NCBI RefSeq assembly: GCF_014218275.1
Contig: NZ_AP023213.1
Coordinates: 3,264,001-3,328,000, forward strand
Reading direction: 5' to 3'
Origin: Citrifermentans bremense
GTDB lineage: Bacteria; Desulfobacterota; Desulfuromonadia; Geobacterales; Geobacteraceae
Length of the DNA stretch: 64,000 bases
Positions 17,587 through 26,892 of the stretch are shown here, piece after piece. Numbering within the stretch: the stretch's first letter is position 1; each line of letters opens with the position of its first letter. The notes below the pieces were generated by a model. The model searched no databases. It saw only the letters and a program-made list of their open reading frames with translations, and was not told the DNA's origin. The position numbers and the translations under genes are program-made.

Positions 17587-20106
17587 TTACATCTCGTCGA
17601 ACTGGAGGTACTTGTAAACGGTCTCCTTGTTCGGCTCGACCTTCTCCTTGTATACCGCCAGGTACTCGGCCGGGGTCGGGAGCTTGCCGAGGTTGACAGT
17701 GACTGCGCCCAGCTCAGCGGAGCCCAGGAACACCTTGGCGCCGTTGCCGATCCTGTCGTCGAAGTTACGGGTCGAGGTGGAGAACATGTTCACCCCGTCG
17801 GGCACGCGTGCCTGGTTACCCATGCAGAGCGAGCAGCCGGCGATCTCGACGCGTGCGCCCATGGCGCTGTAGACGGAGAAGTATGCCTCGTCCTTCAGCT
17901 TCGCCTGATCCATGCGGGTCGGCGGGCAGATCCAGGTGCGGACGTTGGGGTTGAACTTGGTCCCCCTCCAGATCTCGCCTGCAGCGCGGAAGTGGCCGAT
18001 GTTGGTCATGCAGGAACCGAGGAACACGTCCTGGATCGGGGTGCCGGCGACCTCGGAGAGGATCTTGACGTCGTCCGGGTCGTTCGGGCAGGCAAGGATC
18101 GGCTCGGTGATCTCGGCCAGGTCGATCTCTATGACTGCGGCGTACTCGGCGTTGGCGTCAGCCTCGAGAAGCTTCGGCGCCTTCAGCCACTCGTTGACCG
18201 CGTCGATGCGGTTTTGCAGGGTCTGCGCGTCCTGGTAGCCGTCGGCGATCATCTGCTTCATCAGCGCCACGTTGGAGCGGAGGTAGGTGGCGACGGATTT
18301 CTCGGAGAGCTTGATGCAGCCTGCTGCGGCGCTACGCTCTGCGGCGGCGTCGGTGAGCTCGAACGCCTGCTCGACGGAGAGGTCGGGAAGACCTTCCATC
18401 TCGAGGATGCGGCCGTTGAAGATGTTGACCTTGTTCTTCTTGGGCACGGTGAGGAGCCCCTGCTTGATGGCCCACAGCGGGATCGCGTTGACCGCGTCGC
18501 GCAGGGTGATGCCGGGGTTGAACTTGCCCTTGAAGCGGACCAGGACGGACTCAGGCATGTCAAGCGGCATGAAGCCGAGGGCGCCCGCGAAGGCGACCAG
18601 GCCGGAACCTGCCGGGAAGGAGATCCCGATCGGGAAACGGGTGTGGGAGTCGCCGCCGGTGCCGACGGTGTCCGGAACGAGGAGACGGTTCAGCCAGGAG
18701 TGGATGACGCCGTCGCCCGGCTTCAGGGGCACACCGCCGCGCTCGATGATGAACTGCGGCAGGGTCTTGTGCATCTTCACGTCGGCCGGTTTCGGGTAAG
18801 CTGCGGTGTGGCAGAACGACTGCATGAACATCGGCGCCAGGAACTTGAGGCAGGCGAGTTCTTTCAGCTCGTCAGCGGTCATGGGACCGGTGGTGTCCTG
18901 GGAACCGACGGTGGTCATCTTCGGCTCGCAAGCGGTACCCGGGAGGATGCCGGTGACGCCGCAGGCCTGGCCTACCATCTTCTGCGCAAGCGAGTAACCC
19001 TGGCCTGCCTTCGGCACCGGGTTGACCGGGAGGGTGAAGACATCGGTCGGCGCGAGGCCGAGAGCCTTGCGGGCGCGGTCGGTAAGGGCGCGGCCGATGA
19101 TCAGCGGGATCCTGCCGCCGGCGCGGAACTCGTCGGAAAGGGTGTTCGGCGCGATGGTGAAGGTGGAGAGGACTTCGCCGCCCTCGCTCCTGATCTCGCC
19201 CTTCTTGGAGTCGATCACGATGACATCGCCGGTCTTCATCTTGGTGACGTCGGTCTTGATCGGGAACGCGCCGGAGTCCTGCGCGGTGTTGAAGAAGATC
19301 GGAGCGATGACGCCGCCGATGATGATGCCGTCACGGCGCTTGTTCGGTACGCAGGGGATGTCCTGGCCGATGTGCCACAGGACGCTATTGCAGGCGGACT
19401 TGCGGGAAGAGCCGGTACCCACGACGTCGCCCACGAAAGCGACCTGGAACCCTTCAGCCCTGAACTTGGCGATGGTGGCGTTGCCGTCCGGGAAGCGGGT
19501 CTTGCCCATGGCAAGGGCGTGCAGGGGGATGTCCGGGCGGCTCCAGGCGTCGCCTGCCGGGGAGAAGTCGTCGGTGTTGATCTCGCCGTCGACCTTGTAG
19601 ACCTTCACCTTCACGGTCTCCGGAAGGCCCTTTTTGGAGGTGAACCACTCGGCATTGGCCCAGGACTCGATGACTTTCTTGGCGGATGCGTTGGTCTTGG
19701 AAAGCGCCAGCACCTCATCGAATGCATCGTACACCAGGGTGGTGCCGCAAAGCGCCTTGACGGCCTCGTCGGCAAGCTCGGCGTCCTTGAGCGCTGCGAC
19801 CAGCGGGGCTACGTTGTAGCCGCCCAGCATGGTGCCGAGGATCTGGACTGCCTCTTTCTTGGAGATGAGCGGGGATTTCTTCGCACCGGAGACGATACCG
19901 GCGAGGAAACCGGCCTTCACTTCGGCTGCGGGGTCGACGCCCGGGGAAACCCTCTCCTTGAGGAGCTCAAGCAGGAACGCCTCCTTGCCGGCCGGCGGTG
20001 CCTCAAGCAGTTTGCAAAGTTCCGCGGTCTGCTCGGGGTCGAGCGGCTTCGCGGGGATACCGAGTGCTTTTCTTTCTGCCTCTTGCTTCAGATACGCTTC
20101 AATCAT
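17587..20106 (-). CDS. acnB: Aconitate hydratase B / 2-methylisocitrate dehydratase
   Basis: A [4Fe-4S] TCA-cycle enzyme that isomerises citrate to isocitrate. 839 residues, the AcnB length. It has the AcnB-specific N-terminal HEAT-like domain (1-160), then the swivel domain, then the catalytic domains with cluster-ligand cysteines in [15 protein letters not shown] and [38 protein letters not shown] is the active-site loop region. Transcribed alone from the promoter at 20190-20218, which carries a palindromic operator candidate. Confidence 0.96.
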   Translation of the reverse strand: MIEAYLKQEAERKALGIPAKPLDPEQTAELCKLLEAPPAGKEAFLLELLKERVSPGVDPAAEVKAGFLAGIVSGAKKSPLISKKEAVQILGTMLGGYNVAPLVAALKDAELADEAVKALCGTTLVYDAFDEVLALSKTNASAKKVIESWANAEWFTSKKGLPETVKVKVYKVDGEINTDDFSPAGDAWSRPDIPLHALAMGKTRFPDGNATIAKFRAEGFQVAFVGDVVGTGSSRKSACNSVLWHIGQDIPCVPNKRRDGIIIGGVIAPIFFNTAQDSGAFPIKTDVTKMKTGDVIVIDSKKGEIRSEGGEVLSTFTIAPNTLSDEFRAGGRIPLIIGRALTDRARKALGLAPTDVFTLPVNPVPKAGQGYSLAQKMVGQACGVTGILPGTACEPKMTTVGSQDTTGPMTADELKELACLKFLAPMFMQSFCHTAAYPKPADVKMHKTLPQFIIERGGVPLKPGDGVIHSWLNRLLVPDTVGTGGDSHTRFPIGISFPAGSGLVAFAGALGFMPLDMPESVLVRFKGKFNPGITLRDAVNAIPLWAIKQGLLTVPKKNKVNIFNGRILEMEGLPDLSVEQAFELTDAAAERSAAAGCIKLSEKSVATYLRSNVALMKQMIADGYQDAQTLQNRIDAVNEWLKAPKLLEADANAEYAAVIEIDLAEITEPILACPNDPDDVKILSEVAGTPIQDVFLGSCMTNIGHFRAAGEIWRGTKFNPNVRTWICPPTRMDQAKLKDEAYFSVYSAMGARVEIAGCSLCMGNQARVPDGVNMFSTSTRNFDDRIGNGAKVFLGSAELGAVTVNLGKLPTPAEYLAVYKEKVEPNKETVYKYLQFDEM

Positions 20107-20187
20107 GGTCCCTCCTAAGATTTTGTGCAGCTATTTACGGCATTTATGGAGACGTTGTCTTGGCAGACGAGCTTCATTTGAGTGGAT

Positions 20188-20218
20188 ACTGTATACAGTT
20201 TTTACCCCGCTTTGTCAA
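20188..20218 (-). promoter_or_regulatory. acnB promoter with overlapping 12-bp palindrome
   Basis: Minus-strand -35 TTGACA (20218-20213), a 17-base spacer, and -10 TATACA (20195-20190). The perfect palindrome ACTGTATACAGT (20188-20199) covers the -10 box, as a repressor operator would. The TGTATACA core is typical of GntR-class sites. The regulator is not identified here. Confidence 0.7.
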
Positions 20219-20358
20219 TTGCTGAAAAAGAAGGATAAAACAGCGGTTCTTGCAGCTGCAGCAAGGGATCCAGTTTTGGGAAGCTGGCAGTAACGAAAGC
20301 AAAGAGAGTCGGCGGGTCACATGGGAGGAATAAAATGCCGATCAGTCAAAGATGAGAG

Positions 20359-21126
20359 TCAGGGGTGGGAAAGTGCAAGTTGCTCGGGATGGGCATAGAC
20401 GGTGAATTTGCCCCCTTTCAGGTAGCCTACGAGGATGATGCCGGCTTTCTGGCAGATGGTGACGGCCATGTCGGTGGGCGAAGTGCGGGAGGCGATGAGA
20501 ACGATGCCGACTGTTGCAGCCTTTGCCGCCATCTCGGCGGATACCCGCCCCGAAGTCACCAGCAGGGTTCCCTCCAGCGGCACCCCCCGCAACAGCGCCT
20601 CCCCCGCCAGGCGGTCGACGGTGTTGTGGCGGCCGATGTCCTCGGCGTGCAAAAGGAGTCTCCCCTCGCAGTCTCCCACCGCCGCGGAATGGACCCCGCC
20701 GTGTTTGCTGTACTTCTCGCAGAGAAGAGTCAACCGCTTCATCAGCTCGAAAACGGCCACGGCAGGAACCGGCGGGTTGTTGGGGCTGCGAGGCTCCAGG
20801 CTTTCTTCTCCCGGAAGGGAAAAGATGATGCCGGTGCCGCACCCGGAGGTCAGCACCGGCTTGAGGTTTACGGGAATTTCCCCGCGGATCCGGACGTTGG
20901 CGATGCCGTAGTCGTTGCACACGCTCAGCAGCAGGAAGTCCTCCGGCGAGGTGACGAAACCCTGGAGCCGGAGGAACCCCGCCACCAGGAAGCGCAGATC
21001 ATGGGGCGAGGCGATCAGGGTGACCAGCTCGCGGTCGTTCACCCTGAGCAGCAGCGGGAGCTCCTGCACCAGGGAAGCCTCCCCCGGGACCAGCTCGCCG
21101 CCTGCATATCTTTGGACCTCTGCCAT
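20359..21126 (-). CDS. fdhD: Formate dehydrogenase accessory sulfurtransferase
   Basis: Transfers sulfur from IscS to the molybdenum cofactor of formate dehydrogenases. About 255 residues from the ATG at 21126; a GTG five codons upstream is possible. Family marks are QELPLLLRVND, ASPHDLRFLVAGFL, EDIGRHNTVDRLAGEALL and SGRVSAEMAAKA. The active-site loop reads SGCGTG with a single Cys at 96, where E. coli FdhD has CxxC; the first of that pair is the essential one. No formate dehydrogenase gene is in the window. Confidence 0.9.
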   Translation of the reverse strand: MAEVQRYAGGELVPGEASLVQELPLLLRVNDRELVTLIASPHDLRFLVAGFLRLQGFVTSPEDFLLLSVCNDYGIANVRIRGEIPVNLKPVLTSGCGTGIIFSLPGEESLEPRSPNNPPVPAVAVFELMKRLTLLCEKYSKHGGVHSAAVGDCEGRLLLHAEDIGRHNTVDRLAGEALLRGVPLEGTLLVTSGRVSAEMAAKAATVGIVLIASRTSPTDMAVTICQKAGIILVGYLKGGKFTVYAHPEQLALSHP

Positions 21127-21230
21127 AGCGCCTCGTCTCACCTACCAGCTTCCCCCTCCCAGCCTCCCCCCTCCGTGGGGAGGAGAAGGTGCACCCTTTT
21201 TAGTGCAGCCCCGAAGGGGGAGGGGCAATG

Positions 21231-22688
21231 CTACTTGACCCCGCCGATGCAGAGGTACTTGACCTCGAGGAAATCCTCGATGCCGTACTTGGACCCCTCG
21301 CGCCCGATGCCGGACTCCTTGACGCCGCCGAAGGGGGCCACCGTGGTGGAGATGAGGCCGGTGTTGATGCCAACGATGCCGTACTCTATGGCCTCGGCGA
21401 CGCGCCAGACGCGGGAGACGTCCTGGCTGTAGAAATAGGCGGCCAGGCCGAACTCGGTATCGTTGGCCATCTGGATCGCCTCCTGCTCCGTCTTGAAGCG
21501 GAAAAGGGGCGCCAGCGGACCGAAGGTCTCTTCTTTCGCCACCAGCATCCCGGGCTTCACGTCGGCCAAAACGGTCGGCTCGAAGAAGGTCCCCCCCAGC
21601 ATGTGGCGTTTGCCGCCGGTCACCACGCGCGCGCCGCCGGCGAGCGCGTCCTGGATATGCTCCTCGACCTTCTCCACCGCTTTCATGTCGATCAAGGGCC
21701 CCTGCTGGGTCTCGCCTTTTAGGCCGTCGCCGACCTTCATGTTGGCGACCGCCTGGGCCAGTTTTTCGGCGAAGCGGTCGTAAACCCCGTCCTGGACCAG
21801 GAACCGGTTGGTGCAGACGCAGGTCTGGCCGGTGTTTCTGTACTTGGAGATGAGCGCACCCTCGATGGCTGCGTCGATGTCGGCGTCATCGAAGACGATG
21901 AAGGGGGCGTTGCCGCCAAGCTCCATGGAGACCTTCTTCACGGTGCCGGCGCACTCTGCCATCAGCTTCTTCCCGATCTCGGTGGAGCCGGTGAAGGTGA
22001 GCTTGCGCACGATGGGGTTCGCCGTCATCTCCCCGCCTATTCCCGCAGCGGAGCCGGTGACGACGGAGAAGACGCCGTCCGGGACCCCGGCGCGGCGGGC
22101 CAGTTCCGCTAGCGCCAGCGCCGAGTAGGGGGTGGCGGTCGCGGGCTTCACCACCATGGTGCAGCCGGCGGCAAGCGCAGGCCCCGCTTTCCTGGTGATC
22201 ATGGCGGAGGGGAAGTTCCAGGGGGTTATGGCGGCGCAGACGCCGATCGGCTCCTTCAGGACCACGATCCGCTTGTCGCTTTGATGAGGCGGGATCACGT
22301 CCCCGTAGATCCGTTTCGCCTCCTCGGCGAACCACTCCAGAAACGACGCGGCGTAGACAGTCTCGCCCCGCGACTCGGCCAAAGGCTTCCCCTGCTCCGC
22401 GGTCATCAGGACGGCCAGGTCCTCCTGGTGCTCCAGGAGCAGCTCCGACCAGCGCCTGAGAATCACGGAGCGCTCCTGCGCGGTCTTGGCGCGCCACTTG
22501 GGAAGGGCGGCGTTGGCGGCCTCGATGGCGCGGCGGGTCTCGGCGCCCCCCATCTTCGGGATGGTGCCCAATTTTTCGCCGGTGGCGGGGTTGGTGACGT
22601 CGATGGTCTCGCGGCTGTCTGCGCCGGTCCATGCCCCGTTTATGAAGCAGAGCTGCTGGAAAAGGTTGCTGTCCTTGAGAACTAACAT
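21231..22688 (-). CDS. gabD: NAD(P)-dependent succinate-semialdehyde dehydrogenase type aldehyde dehydrogenase
   Basis: Oxidises succinate semialdehyde (or a related semialdehyde) to the acid. 485 residues from the ATG at 22688, which has a strong GGGGAGGAG site; the frame is open further upstream but that part resembles no protein. It has the catalytic Cys in NTGQTCVCTNRFLVQ, the general base Glu in MELGGNAPF, the cofactor loop TGSTEIGKKL, and the C-terminal PFGGVKESGIGREGSKYGIE. The GabD subfamily call rests on the N-terminal INGAWTGADSRETIDVTNPA style and is less certain than the ALDH call. Confidence 0.86.
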   Translation of the reverse strand: MLVLKDSNLFQQLCFINGAWTGADSRETIDVTNPATGEKLGTIPKMGGAETRRAIEAANAALPKWRAKTAQERSVILRRWSELLLEHQEDLAVLMTAEQGKPLAESRGETVYAASFLEWFAEEAKRIYGDVIPPHQSDKRIVVLKEPIGVCAAITPWNFPSAMITRKAGPALAAGCTMVVKPATATPYSALALAELARRAGVPDGVFSVVTGSAAGIGGEMTANPIVRKLTFTGSTEIGKKLMAECAGTVKKVSMELGGNAPFIVFDDADIDAAIEGALISKYRNTGQTCVCTNRFLVQDGVYDRFAEKLAQAVANMKVGDGLKGETQQGPLIDMKAVEKVEEHIQDALAGGARVVTGGKRHMLGGTFFEPTVLADVKPGMLVAKEETFGPLAPLFRFKTEQEAIQMANDTEFGLAAYFYSQDVSRVWRVAEAIEYGIVGINTGLISTTVAPFGGVKESGIGREGSKYGIEDFLEVKYLCIGGVK

Positions 22689-22914
22689 CGGCTCCTCCCC
22701 TGTAAACCACATTGAATGATATCGACGGCTAAACCCGGCGGCTGCGGCCGATGCCGGGCAGATTGTGTATACCTCATACTTCGCCCGGCGGCAACAGGAA
22801 AACCTCAATGATCCTGCGCCTCGCGACGCGGCTCCCCCGGTCTCAGGCCAAGCCCGGCGGTTGCTCGGGAGAAGCCCCTTGAGCCTCAGGGCCCGACAGG
22901 CGCTCCCCGCCGGC

Positions 22915-24162
22915 TCATTCCTTTTGCTGGTCCAGCTCCTGCGATTGAGCCAGATAGTTGGCGGTGAAGATGTAGTCGTCCAGGTAATCCACCTGGCCGT
23001 CGCCGTTCAGGTCCGCTCCCGCCGCGAGGAAGTTCCGGAAAGAAGCCTCCGTCACTGCGCTCCCTTGAAGAGTCGGCAGCCGAAGGGCCGGCGTTACGGT
23101 GAGCGGGAATTCCTGGGATAGCCCCTGGTAGAGCATGGTGATGCCGGCTTCGACCACCCCTGCCTCAGGCTTCGCCTCGACCTCCCACTCCCCTTCCTCG
23201 GTACGGCTGACCGAGACGAAGCGCGCCCCCTTGAAGGAGAAGACCGGCGGTCTCTCCCCGGTCTCCATGGCGATGACCACGGTGACCGTGGCGTTGCCGT
23301 CGGCAATCGCTATCGGCGGGAACTGCTGCAGGGGCTGCTCCCCCACCGGCTTGAAAAGGGAGGTCAGGCTGGCGACGCTCCGCTCCCCCTTGAACTGCCG
23401 GAAACGCTCCAGCACGCTTTGCAGGTGCACCGGTCGAGTCGGGAGTTGCGGCGCAGCTTTCGCCTCGGGCTCGCGTGCCTCCACCGGCGCAGCCTCCCTG
23501 TGCTGCGGCTGAACGGGGGTAAGTTCCCGGTCTTGGGCCTCCTGGGGCACACCCTTAGGCTCAGCCGCCTGGGATTGCTCCTGGGGAAGCGTCACGGTTC
23601 CGCCGAGGACGACGGGAGCCGGCCGGCCAGTCGCCTCAGTGGCGTCGATTACCAGCGGCTCGTCCTTGTCCTCTTTGCTCTCGGCGGGATTCCCATCGGG
23701 AGGGGTTTCCACGTGGCCTGGGCTTTGCGGGTTCCGGATCGCGGTGGCAGGGATGGGGAGCTTCTTCCCCTTCGCGTCGATGAGGGAGGCCGTGAGCAAG
23801 GTGATCACCCCGGCCGAGTCCCCCATCCTTTCGAAGGCGATGGTGGCGATTACGCCGCTTGATGCCGCGAGCGCTTTCGAGCCGACGATGGCGATCCGGA
23901 TCGGGTTGCTCGGGTTGCTGGAGTTCAACATCCCGTCGACGAAGTTCCCCATGGTGATGCGGGGCGAGGAGAGCGTGTTCCTGTCGTAGCCCACTGCGAT
24001 GTCGAGCCCGGCGACGCCGGCCATCTGCTCACCTCGCAGCACGAAGACTCCATCCGCCGAAGGCGAGGCAATGGACAGAAAAGGCGCGGCGAACAGAGTT
24101 GTTGGCAACAGCACCAGCACGAACAGTATCAACAATCCGCGGCAGGCATTTCTTCTCGACAT
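22915..24162 (-). CDS. Exported cohesin-domain protein with C-terminal dockerin-like EF-hand
   Basis: 415 residues from the ATG at 24162 (AGGAGG seven bases upstream). It has a signal peptide at about 1-25 (LLILFVLVLLPTTLFA) and a cohesin-like domain at about 27-140 (GVAGLDIAVGYDRNTLSSPRI, IATIAFERMGD). A Pro/Glu/Ala-rich linker runs about 150-260, then a beta domain at about 290-385. The tail has one calcium loop, DLNGDGQVDYLDD (about 392-404), as in dockerins, but only one copy is visible. It has its own promoter (24212-24240) and follows the ctpA terminator. A partner for the cohesin-bearing secretin at 29454 is a reasonable guess, not shown. Confidence 0.72.
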   Translation of the reverse strand: MSRRNACRGLLILFVLVLLPTTLFAAPFLSIASPSADGVFVLRGEQMAGVAGLDIAVGYDRNTLSSPRITMGNFVDGMLNSSNPSNPIRIAIVGSKALAASSGVIATIAFERMGDSAGVITLLTASLIDAKGKKLPIPATAIRNPQSPGHVETPPDGNPAESKEDKDEPLVIDATEATGRPAPVVLGGTVTLPQEQSQAAEPKGVPQEAQDRELTPVQPQHREAAPVEAREPEAKAAPQLPTRPVHLQSVLERFRQFKGERSVASLTSLFKPVGEQPLQQFPPIAIADGNATVTVVIAMETGERPPVFSFKGARFVSVSRTEEGEWEVEAKPEAGVVEAGITMLYQGLSQEFPLTVTPALRLPTLQGSAVTEASFRNFLAAGADLNGDGQVDYLDDYIFTANYLAQSQELDQQKE

Positions 24163-24211
24163 TGGAAACCTCCTGACAGGTGGAGTCGGAAGCGGGATTG
24201 AACAAGGGTTT

Positions 24212-24240
24212 ACTTTAGCCAGTGCAGGTTGGACTGTCAA
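24212..24240 (-). promoter_or_regulatory. Promoter of the cohesin/dockerin gene
   Basis: -35 TTGACA (24240-24235), a 17-base spacer, and -10 TAAAGT (24217-24212), about 50 bases before the ATG. It starts after the terminator at 24269-24306, so this gene is a separate unit. Confidence 0.65.
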
Positions 24241-24268
24241 GAAAGGTACGACACAGACGCAACGGCAT

Positions 24269-24306
24269 AAAAAAAGGAAGGAATAGCAGTACTATTCCTT
24301 CCTTTT
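24269..24306 (-). terminator. Strong terminator after ctpA
   Basis: A 15-bp stem (24272-24286 with 24292-24306), AAAAGGAAGGAATAG against CTATTCCTTCCTTTT with a five-base loop, followed on the minus strand by a U-run of seven. It marks the end of the long secretion/ftsEX/envC/ctpA unit. Confidence 0.88.
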
Positions 24307-24328
24307 GTCACTTCAGTTTATCGTCCCA

Positions 24329-25663
24329 TCAGGACGGGAGTTTTCCCATGGTCTTCAGGATCTCCCACCCTTTCAGCAGGTCGAGGGCGCGCAGCACCTG
24401 GGAGTCGCTCTTGATCATTTCGTCGGTCTTGTAGGGCGCGGGCTTCTCCTTCTTATCGTCGGTGCCGTCCTTTTTGTCCCCTTCGAAGTGGTTCTCGAGG
24501 TCCTTCTCCCTGATGTGCATCCCTTCACGCTTCTCGCTGCTGGCGGCAAGGTCGACCTTCTCGGCGACGATGTCGGGGGTGATCCCCTTGGCCTGGATGG
24601 AGCGGCCGCTGGGGGTGAAGTACCTGGCAGTGGTGAGCCTCAGCCCCGAGTTGTCGGCGAGCGGGATGATGGTCTGCACGCTCCCCTTGCCGAAGCTCTG
24701 GGTCCCCATCACCACGGCGCGCTTGTGGTCCTGCAGGCAGCCGGCGACGATCTCGGAGGCGCTGGCGGAACCGCTGTTGATCAGCACCACGATCGGGTAG
24801 TCAGGCTGCTTGTGCCCTTTTCTGGAGGTGAAGCGCATCTGGGAATCCTTCTCGCGCCCCTCGGTGTAGACGATCAGCTTCCCTTCGTCGATCCAGTGCT
24901 CGCTCACCCGAACAGCCTGGTCCAGGAGCCCGCCCGGATCGTTGCGCAGGTCGAGCACCAGCCCCTTGAGCTGCTTCTTATCGCCCTGAAGGGCCTGCAG
25001 CGCCTTTTCCAGGTCGTCGTCGGTCTTCTCCTGGAATTGAGCGATCCTGATGTAGCCGTAGCCGTCATCGAGCACCTTGTGCTTCACGCTCTTGACCTGG
25101 ATGATGTCGCGCTCCAGGACGAAGTCCTTCGTCTTGTCGAACCCTTCACGCATGATGGTGAGGGTGACCTTGGTCCCTTTCACCCCCCTCATCCTCTTCA
25201 CCGCATCGGTGATGGTGAGGTCCTTGGTGAACTTGTCGTCGATCTTGAGTATCTGGTCGCCGGCCTTGATCCCTGCCTTGAAGGCGGGGGTGTCCTCTAT
25301 CGGGGAGATGACGGTGAGGATCCCTTCCTTCACGGTGATCTCTATGCCGAGGCCGCCGAAGGAGCCCTTGGTGTCGATCTTCATTTCCTTGTAGGTTTCA
25401 GGAGGCATGAAGGAGCTGTGCGGGTCCAGCGAGGTGAGCATCCCGTTGATGGCGCCGTAGACGAGCTTCTTGGTGTCTACCTCCTCTACGTAGCTCTTCT
25501 TGACGATGGCAAGCACGTCCGTGAACAACTCGATGGACTGGTAATCGTTGCCGCCCCCCTGGGCGGCGCATCTGCGCTGCATGCCGAAGCCGATCACCAG
25601 CGTCAGCAGGCACACGGTTGTGACAAACAGGGTTGTCTTCTTCAATTTGCTGCCCTTGAACAT
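24329..25663 (-). CDS. ctpA: C-terminal processing peptidase, S41 family
   Basis: A periplasmic serine/lysine protease that trims exported proteins. 444 residues. N-terminal membrane anchor or signal (about 9-27), PDZ domain at about 95-180 (FGGLGIEITVKEG), S41 core at 200-370. The catalytic Ser299 is in NSGSASASEI and the Lys326 in GTQSFGKG. The charged C-terminal tail (about 385-425) is Lys/Asp-rich. It is 34 bases from envC, in the same operon. Confidence 0.93.
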   Translation of the reverse strand: MFKGSKLKKTTLFVTTVCLLTLVIGFGMQRRCAAQGGGNDYQSIELFTDVLAIVKKSYVEEVDTKKLVYGAINGMLTSLDPHSSFMPPETYKEMKIDTKGSFGGLGIEITVKEGILTVISPIEDTPAFKAGIKAGDQILKIDDKFTKDLTITDAVKRMRGVKGTKVTLTIMREGFDKTKDFVLERDIIQVKSVKHKVLDDGYGYIRIAQFQEKTDDDLEKALQALQGDKKQLKGLVLDLRNDPGGLLDQAVRVSEHWIDEGKLIVYTEGREKDSQMRFTSRKGHKQPDYPIVVLINSGSASASEIVAGCLQDHKRAVVMGTQSFGKGSVQTIIPLADNSGLRLTTARYFTPSGRSIQAKGITPDIVAEKVDLAASSEKREGMHIREKDLENHFEGDKKDGTDDKKEKPAPYKTDEMIKSDSQVLRALDLLKGWEILKTMGKLPS

Positions 25664-25697
25664 TTTACCTCCCTAGGATTTTGTTACGGTACCCTGC

Positions 25698-26891
25698 TTA
25701 TCTGAACCAGGGGGACGGGTCGACCGGTTTCCCCTGGTATCGGATCTCGAAATAAAGCATCGGTCCCTTGCTGGAATCTACGTCGCCCACGCTGGCCAGG
25801 ACCTCGTTCTTTGAGACCTTCGCCCCGACCCTTTTCGCCATCGATGAGGCGTGGGCGTAGAGACTGAAGAAGCCGTCCCCGTGATCGACGATGATCATAT
25901 TACCATAGCCCTTGAAATAGTCCGCAAAAATCACTTCGCCGTCGTAGACAGCGTGGATGGCGCTTCCGACTGGGGCTGATACAGAAATGCCGTTGCTGAA
26001 CGTGAAGGAGTCGAACTCAGGATGCTTGTGCCTGCCGTAGCGGTCCACGATGGTCCCCCTCACCGGCAGGGAGAGCCTCCCCTTCTGCGCCCCGAGCCCC
26101 TGGTTCGGTACGGCCACGGACCTGGGAGAAACGGGCTGCGCCTTGGTACCTTGGGCTTTGCCGCGAACCTTGGAACTATACGCTTTTCTACTTCTGGCTT
26201 CAAGCTTTTGGATCATGCTCTGCAGGCGTCCCGCATTGGCCTGCAACTCCTTGAGCGAAGCCAGGTACTGCTGCTTGTCCTGCCTCACCTTTACCAGGTA
26301 GTTCGCCTTCTTGCTCTTCTCCTGCTCTATCTCGCGCTTTTTGGCCTCTATGTTGCGCCGGATCCCTTCTTTGCGCGCCGCGTCCTGCTCCAGTCTCTGC
26401 TTCAACAGGTTCAGTCGCTTAAGGTTCTCGTTGTACTGCTGAAAGAGCTTCCGGTCGTTCTCCAGTATGCTGCGCATGTAGCGGAGGTTTTCTGTCATCT
26501 GCGGGAAAGACTCAGAGGAGAAGAACACCCTGAGGTTCCCGGTGTCTCCCCCCTTGTACAGGGCGGCGACGCGGCGGTTGATCTGCACCCGCTTGCGCTC
26601 GGCCTCCTGGCGCTCACTCTCGATGTCCACGAGCGTCTTGTCGATCCCCTTTTCCACGGTGGCCAGGTCGCGCCCCAGGGAGACCAGGCTGGACTGCTTC
26701 TCGGCCAGGGTCTTCTGGATCTGCACCAGCTCGCCCGAAACCTTGGTCTCCACCTTCTGGGTCTTAGAGATGAGCCGGTTCTTTTCCTTGATCTGTTTCT
26801 TTATGGTCTGCAGCTCTTCCTTGGCCCCCGCGCCGCAAAGGGAAGGGATCAGGAAGAGGGCCAGACAGCTTATCAGGAGAATGTGACGCAT
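25698..26891 (-). CDS. envC: EnvC-type murein hydrolase activator (degenerate LytM)
   Basis: 397 residues: signal peptide (about 1-20), long coiled coil at about 22-250, and a C-terminal M23/LytM domain (about 285-397) ending YFEIRYQGKPVDPSPWFR. The zinc-site HxxGxD of active M23 peptidases is replaced (FSNGISVSAP), as in E. coli EnvC, which activates amidases rather than cutting murein itself. It lies one base after ftsX; FtsEX-EnvC is the known ATP-driven complex that controls septal peptidoglycan splitting. Confidence 0.87.
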   Translation of the reverse strand: MRHILLISCLALFLIPSLCGAGAKEELQTIKKQIKEKNRLISKTQKVETKVSGELVQIQKTLAEKQSSLVSLGRDLATVEKGIDKTLVDIESERQEAERKRVQINRRVAALYKGGDTGNLRVFFSSESFPQMTENLRYMRSILENDRKLFQQYNENLKRLNLLKQRLEQDAARKEGIRRNIEAKKREIEQEKSKKANYLVKVRQDKQQYLASLKELQANAGRLQSMIQKLEARSRKAYSSKVRGKAQGTKAQPVSPRSVAVPNQGLGAQKGRLSLPVRGTIVDRYGRHKHPEFDSFTFSNGISVSAPVGSAIHAVYDGEVIFADYFKGYGNMIIVDHGDGFFSLYAHASSMAKRVGAKVSKNEVLASVGDVDSSKGPMLYFEIRYQGKPVDPSPWFR

Positions 26892-26892
26892 G

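Noticed and set aside
22689-22808. N-terminal extension of the gabD frame
   Set aside because: The family start and a strong ribosome site sit at 22688; the extension is unrelated to aldehyde dehydrogenases.
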